DNA of 27,588 nt from JAOSJT01 sp035914695 (lineage in GTDB: Bacteria; Bacteroidota; Ignavibacteria; SZUA-365): the NCBI GenBank assembly GCA_035914695.1, contig JAMIQH010000110.1, positions 1-27,588 of the forward strand, written 5' to 3'. Within the stretch, counting starts at the first letter, position 1, and the number at the start of each line of letters is the position of its first letter. The position numbers and the translations under genes are program-made. The notes beneath the pieces were generated by a model that was not told where the DNA came from, searched no databases, and saw only the letters and a list, made by a program, of their open reading frames with translations. Shown here one piece after another: positions 24,509 to 27,588 of the stretch.

Positions 24509-25558
24509 TCAGCGGGTTTTGCCGCCGCTCATGAGCACGGCGATGGGTTTGAGCGCGTCGATGTTCTCGCAGACGATTTTGATGGTGGACATGATGGGAA
24601 CGGAGAGGATCATGCCCCAGATACCCCACAGCCAGCCCCAGAGCAGCAAGGCGATGAGCACCAGCAGCGGACTGAGATCGAGACTGAAGGCCATGAGTTT
24701 CGGTTCGAGCACATTGCCCATCACATTCTGCATCACCACCAGAATCACCAGCACCAGCAGCGGGGTGGTGAGGGTGTCGAATTGCAGCAGCGAAAACAGA
24801 AAGGGGAAAAACACGGCCACGATCGAGCCGATGTTGGGTATGAAATTCAGCAGAAATGTGAGAAATCCCCAGAGCAGGGCGTAATCCACGCCCAATATCA
24901 GTAAGGTCACCGTGGTGAGTGCTCCGGTGGCCAGACTGATCAGCGTTTTCGCTATCAGATACTGGCGCACTTTCACATCGATGGTGCGAATCATCGCGGC
25001 CACGGCCTGCGAGTGGCGCTCGGCCAAGGCCTGCTCCACCTTGCCCGCCAGCGTACCGCTGCCCGCGAGAATGAAGAACATCAGCAATATCACCACGAAG
25101 AAGTCGCTGAGCAGGGTGAGGAAGGATCCCGCGCTGCTGGTGACAAAGGCCCCGACCGAGCCGACGTCGATCACATCCGCCGGCGACATGCCAGTGACAT
25201 CGAAGCCGAGCCGCTCGGCCGTATGTTGCAACCAGGCGCTGCTGTTGGTCAGGAGCACGGCCAGGCGGTCCTGGTACTGCGGCACCTCGCGCACGAAGGT
25301 GGCCACGCTGGAATAGATGATGCTGCCCAGTCCGAAGAACAGACCGGAAATGAACAGAAAGACCACCAACAGCGCGATCGCATTCGGCACGCGCTTGCCT
25401 CGCAGATACAGTACGATGGGTTTGAAGATGTAGGACAGGAACACCGCCAGCACCAGCGGCAGCAGCACGGACTTCATGAGTACCAGCACGGTGCCCAGCG
25501 CGATCAGCGTGAGCACACCGAGAAACACTGTGGAGACGTTCTGTTCCTTGTTCGCCAT
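24509..25558 (-). CDS. AI-2E family (UPF0118) inner-membrane transporter
   Basis: A 349-residue polytopic membrane protein of the AI-2E family (TqsA/PerM type). Members export small molecules or act as ion/proton antiporters; the substrate cannot be told here. It has about eight hydrophobic segments: two near the N-terminus ('VFLGVLTLIALGTVLVLMK', 'IALLVVFLFISGLFFG'), a long soluble loop, and a C-terminal group including the family's 'FLLNFIPNIGSIVA' and 'WGWLWGIWGMILSVPI' patterns. The ATG at 25558 is chosen; the frame continues far upstream, but those codons cross repeat DNA and carry no similarity. It is probably monocistronic. Confidence 0.9.
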   Translation of the reverse strand: MANKEQNVSTVFLGVLTLIALGTVLVLMKSVLLPLVLAVFLSYIFKPIVLYLRGKRVPNAIALLVVFLFISGLFFGLGSIIYSSVATFVREVPQYQDRLAVLLTNSSAWLQHTAERLGFDVTGMSPADVIDVGSVGAFVTSSAGSFLTLLSDFFVVILLMFFILAGSGTLAGKVEQALAERHSQAVAAMIRTIDVKVRQYLIAKTLISLATGALTTVTLLILGVDYALLWGFLTFLLNFIPNIGSIVAVFFPFLFSLLQFDTLTTPLLVLVILVVMQNVMGNVLEPKLMAFSLDLSPLLVLIALLLWGWLWGIWGMILSVPIMSTIKIVCENIDALKPIAVLMSGGKTR

Positions 25559-25643
25559 GATTGCATCCATCGAAGTGATACTGCAACATAGCTGTGGCGG
25601 GAACATGGGCAAAACCCGGATTCGGTAACACGGAGTGCACGGA

Positions 25644-25696
25644 GGGCTTCGCCAACACGGAGGGCACCGAGGGTCTCGTCGAATGCAGACAATATC
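25644..25696 (+). repeat. 53-bp direct repeat, copy 1
   Basis: Identical to 26046-26098 except at three positions. It starts GGGCTTCGCCAACACGGAGG and contains short GGAGGG-type sub-repeats; a further partial ACACGGAGTGCACGGAGGG unit precedes it. Confidence 0.9.
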
Positions 25697-25701
25697 CTGA
25701 C

Positions 25702-25719
25702 TTCGCCATTGCAGCACCC
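25702..25719 (+). repeat. 18-bp direct repeat, copy 1
   Basis: TTCGCCATTGCAGCACCC, found exactly again at 25950-25967, 248 bp away. The same short module follows the first 53-bp repeat but not the second. Confidence 0.8.
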
Positions 25720-25949
25720 GAGACACGGGAAGGAAGCACAATTTCCTCCTCGTTGCGGAAGGCTCATTGACTCGCGAAACGTGACAGCACCCTCCAGTCT
25801 CGTTGCGACTCTGCTTCTCTGCGAACTTGCGTTCCATTCTCCTGAAGTCGGAAGGGAATTCAACGCAAAGACGCCACGGTGCAAAGACGCAAATGGTGGC
25901 TATTCTCACGAGCCCTGTCGTTTCGTGCAATAGACACCTCCGGTCTGCT

Positions 25950-25967
25950 TTCGCCATTGCAGCACCC
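25950..25967 (+). repeat. 18-bp direct repeat, copy 2
   Basis: Exact match to 25702-25719 on the same strand. Confidence 0.8.
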
Positions 25968-26045
25968 AAATCACAAGCGGAATCCCCGTACGTCACTGAA
26001 AACAATGACATACATTTGCAATCCCAGATAACATGGCGAAGTCAG

Positions 26046-26098
26046 GGGCTTCGCCAACACGGAGGGCACGGAGGGTTTCGTCGAATGCAGATAATATC
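26046..26098 (+). repeat. 53-bp direct repeat, copy 2
   Basis: Matches 25644-25696 at 50 of 53 positions, same orientation, 402 bp apart. Confidence 0.9.
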
Positions 26099-26389
26099 GC
26101 GCATCCGAGGCAATCATGGCATAAGTGTCGGAAATTCGGCAACTGAGTAGGGGCGTTCGGAAGGGCAATTTTCCGGCTGGCGCAGCGCCAGCAACGCGTG
26201 CGAGGGCCTGTGGAAAGGGGTTCGTGAGGGTGGAGGCGCTTCGGGGCAATGAATAGGGGCCTGCGCGGCGCTGGCACGAAATCACTGCCAGGGTTGCCTC
26301 GTATGGATCGATACCGTACCTTTAACAATCCCCCCGACCCGATCGGGGTGGAGAAACTGTTCCATGATGTATCGTAAAAGCGGAGTCCT

Positions 26390-27121
26390 ATGAAGCGAAG
26401 CACCATCAAACTTCTGCTCTTGCTGACACTGATTGTCGGCTTCAGTATCGCACCGGCCACACTCTTCGGCTCGGTCAACAGCACCACCTCCCTCACCTCC
26501 CCCAGCTCGCGCGCCGCCCAGAAGAAACTCGCCCGCAAAGTCGCCGCCATGGCCCTGCTCCGTGAGTACCTGCCCCAGTACGCAGATATTCTCGAAGCCA
26601 GGACGATGCGATTCGAGGAAATCTTCTACAACGCCAGTGCCATCGTCCCCATCTCCTATCCCTTCGACACACGCTCACCCTTCGCCAATCCCGCCATGCG
26701 TCTGCAACTGCTCAGCTCCATCGAACGATGGCTGGGTACGCCGTATCGCTATGGCGGACGTTCGGCGGCGGGGTTCGATTGCTCGGGCTTTGTGCGTACC
26801 GTGGTGGATCAGGCGCTGGGACAGAGCATCGGCAATTCTTCCAGCGCGCAGTCCAAGGAATTCGCGCCGATTTATTCCGTCGACAGTCTGCAATTCGGCG
26901 ATCTGATGTTCTTCTCCGGTACGCGCCGCTCGTCGAAGCGCATCGGCCATGTGGGCATCTATCTCGGCAATGGCGTGTTCGCGCATTCCTCCACGTCCAT
27001 CGGCGTGACCTTCAATCACATCACCGATGGGTACTATCAGAAGCGTTTCCGCTGGGGCGGACGTTTCACCAGCGTGCAGGTGGCGGATGCGGATCGTAGC
27101 GGAGTGTATGTGAATCCGTAG
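26390..27121 (+). CDS. NlpC/P60 family peptidoglycan endopeptidase
   Basis: A 243-residue exported cysteine hydrolase of the NlpC/P60 family, which cuts peptide stems of peptidoglycan. A signal peptide or membrane anchor (1-27) is followed by a helical linker (40-80) and the catalytic domain (about 108-235). The triad is visible: Cys131 in 'GFDCSGFV', His187 in 'RIGHVGIYLG' and a third polar residue, probably His199 in 'VFAHSS'. The 'GTPYRYGG' lead-in at 116-123 is typical. There is no separate binding domain such as LysM or SH3. GCGGAG lies before the ATG. The gene appears monocistronic and is followed by a perfect hairpin. Confidence 0.93.
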   Translation: MKRSTIKLLLLLTLIVGFSIAPATLFGSVNSTTSLTSPSSRAAQKKLARKVAAMALLREYLPQYADILEARTMRFEEIFYNASAIVPISYPFDTRSPFANPAMRLQLLSSIERWLGTPYRYGGRSAAGFDCSGFVRTVVDQALGQSIGNSSSAQSKEFAPIYSVDSLQFGDLMFFSGTRRSSKRIGHVGIYLGNGVFAHSSTSIGVTFNHITDGYYQKRFRWGGRFTSVQVADADRSGVYVNP

Positions 27122-27136
27122 CTTCGGATTGTTCAC

Positions 27137-27174
27137 AACGCACAAGGGCCGTCCATCGACGGCCCTTGTGCGTT
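27137..27174. terminator. Perfect 17-bp hairpin between convergent genes
   Basis: Arms AACGCACAAGGGCCGTC (27137-27153) and 27158-27174 pair perfectly around a CATC loop. It lies between the NlpC stop codon and the facing desaturase stop codon, so it probably acts in both directions, though neither side has a clear T-run. Confidence 0.7.
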
Positions 27175-27193
27175 GATACAGATTGTCCGAACC

Positions 27194-27588
27194 TCACCCT
27201 TTCCCCGCTTCGGCGCGATCGGTCGCGCCGCGATGCAGCGTGGTGCCGAGCAACACATCCCACAGCGGCGAACTCACGCCGAAGCCCCGCTCGGGATCCT
27301 GAAAATGATGCCGCATGTGCAGCTCGCGCAACGTGCCGAACACGCGTCCCTTGATCGGGAAATGGTGCACGGCGTAATGGGTGATGTCATAGAAGAGATA
27401 TCCGGCTAGGAATCCCGCGGTGAAAGGTAGCGCGGCTGCGAGGCCCAGCACCCACCAGAAGAGCAGAAAAAACAACGAAGCCAGCGGGATGCTGACGGAG
27501 GGAACCATCACCAGGCGCAACGGATCGCTGGGATAATCGTGATGCACCCCGTGGAACATCCAGTGAATTTTCCCTCCCCACGCGCTTT
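27194..27588 (-). CDS. Sterol desaturase / fatty acid hydroxylase family protein (5' truncated by the window)
   Basis: The C-terminal ~131 residues of a di-iron membrane enzyme of the fatty acid hydroxylase superfamily; the gene continues past the right edge. Translation in frame back to the edge gives 'SAWGGKIHWMFHGVHHDYP', so the ATG at 27559 is internal. Histidine boxes HGVHH, HYAVHH and HMRHH are present, with two hydrophobic segments between the first two. The order closely resembles the fatty acid 2-hydroxylase (FA2H/Scs7) type, which hydroxylates acyl chains of sphingolipids. Sphingolipid or 2-hydroxy-lipid synthesis would fit an FCB bacterium, but the substrate is inferred. Confidence 0.9.
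   Translation of the reverse strand, partial: SAWGGKIHWMFHGVHHDYPSDPLRLVMVPSVSIPLASLFFLLFWWVLGLAAALPFTAGFLAGYLFYDITHYAVHHFPIKGRVFGTLRELHMRHHFQDPERGFGVSSPLWDVLLGTTLHRGATDRAEAGKG

Larger units (their letters stand above)
25559..26389. other. 831-bp gene-free, repeat-bearing stretch
   Basis: No recognisable gene. It contains a 53-bp repeat twice (25644-25696 and 26046-26098), an 18-bp exact repeat (25702-25719 and 25950-25967) and a segment at 25861-25896 with the 'GCAAAGACGC' motif twice, a common kind of intergenic repeat. A possible promoter for the NlpC gene (TTGCCT, 17-nt spacer, TACCTT; 26294-26322) and a short GC hairpin (CCCCGA/TCGGGG, about 26330-26350) lie near the right end. Confidence 0.65.

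Noticed and set aside
25559..26011. Upstream extension of the AI-2E-family protein
   Set aside because: The frame stays open, but the extra residues come from repeat DNA and have no hydrophobic or family pattern; the ATG at 25558 gives the usual N-terminus.

Overview
The window looks like chromosomal DNA from a GC-rich diderm bacterium of the FCB group (Bacteroidota/Chlorobiota side, for example an Ignavibacteria- or Kapabacteria-like lineage). The clues are a secreted protein with HYDIN/ASH-type beta domains and a T9SS-style C-terminal segment, a beta-propeller/Y_Y_Y sensor, and BamA/Skp/LpxD outer-membrane genes. This placement is inferred from gene content; there is no rRNA. The best promoters (tRNA-Phe and uppS) have sigma70-like TTGACA / TATATT or TATGTT boxes with 17-nt spacers.

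Layout: (1) 1-1043, the 3' end of a surface-protein gene, overlapping tail-to-tail with a nitrilase-family gene. (2) 1925-8287, minus strand, an envelope-biogenesis operon read uppS > bamA > ompH/skp > ompH/skp > lpxD > SDR dehydrogenase, with a strong promoter at 8328-8356 and a hairpin after the last gene. (3) 8432-9495, tpiA and a tRNA-Phe(GAA) with its own promoter and terminator. (4) 9616-12137, plus strand, an M28 metallopeptidase translationally coupled (ATGA) to a PstS-like lipoprotein. (5) A 74-aa CDGSH iron-sulfur protein and, convergent to it, a bifunctional formiminotransferase-cyclodeaminase. (6) 15107-19359, a single-domain response regulator facing a two-gene unit made of a beta-propeller sensor with a degenerate histidine-kinase end and a class V aminotransferase. 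(7) 19657-24402, a SUI1/YciH factor and a proteostasis cluster: ClpB, a shortened DnaJ/CbpA-like protein and a divergent Hsp20. (8) 24509-27588, an AI-2E-family membrane protein, an 831-bp repeat-bearing gene-free stretch, an NlpC/P60 hydrolase and the 3' part of a sterol desaturase/fatty acid hydroxylase gene.

How the genes fit together: block 2 covers lipid-carrier synthesis (UppS), outer-membrane protein insertion (BamA), periplasmic chaperoning (two Skp-like proteins) and lipid A synthesis (LpxD). Block 7 is a disaggregation and holdase set without DnaK or GrpE nearby. The rest is mostly single housekeeping genes.

No wholly new defence or mobile system is visible: there are no transposases, phage genes, CRISPR arrays or toxin-antitoxin pairs. 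The observations most worth a second look are the sensor kinase that has lost both its phosphoacceptor and ATP-binding motifs, the J-protein missing the usual substrate-binding domain, the coupled peptidase/PstS-like pair, and a 95-bp intergenic repeat present twice, 10.5 kb apart, at 91/95 identity.
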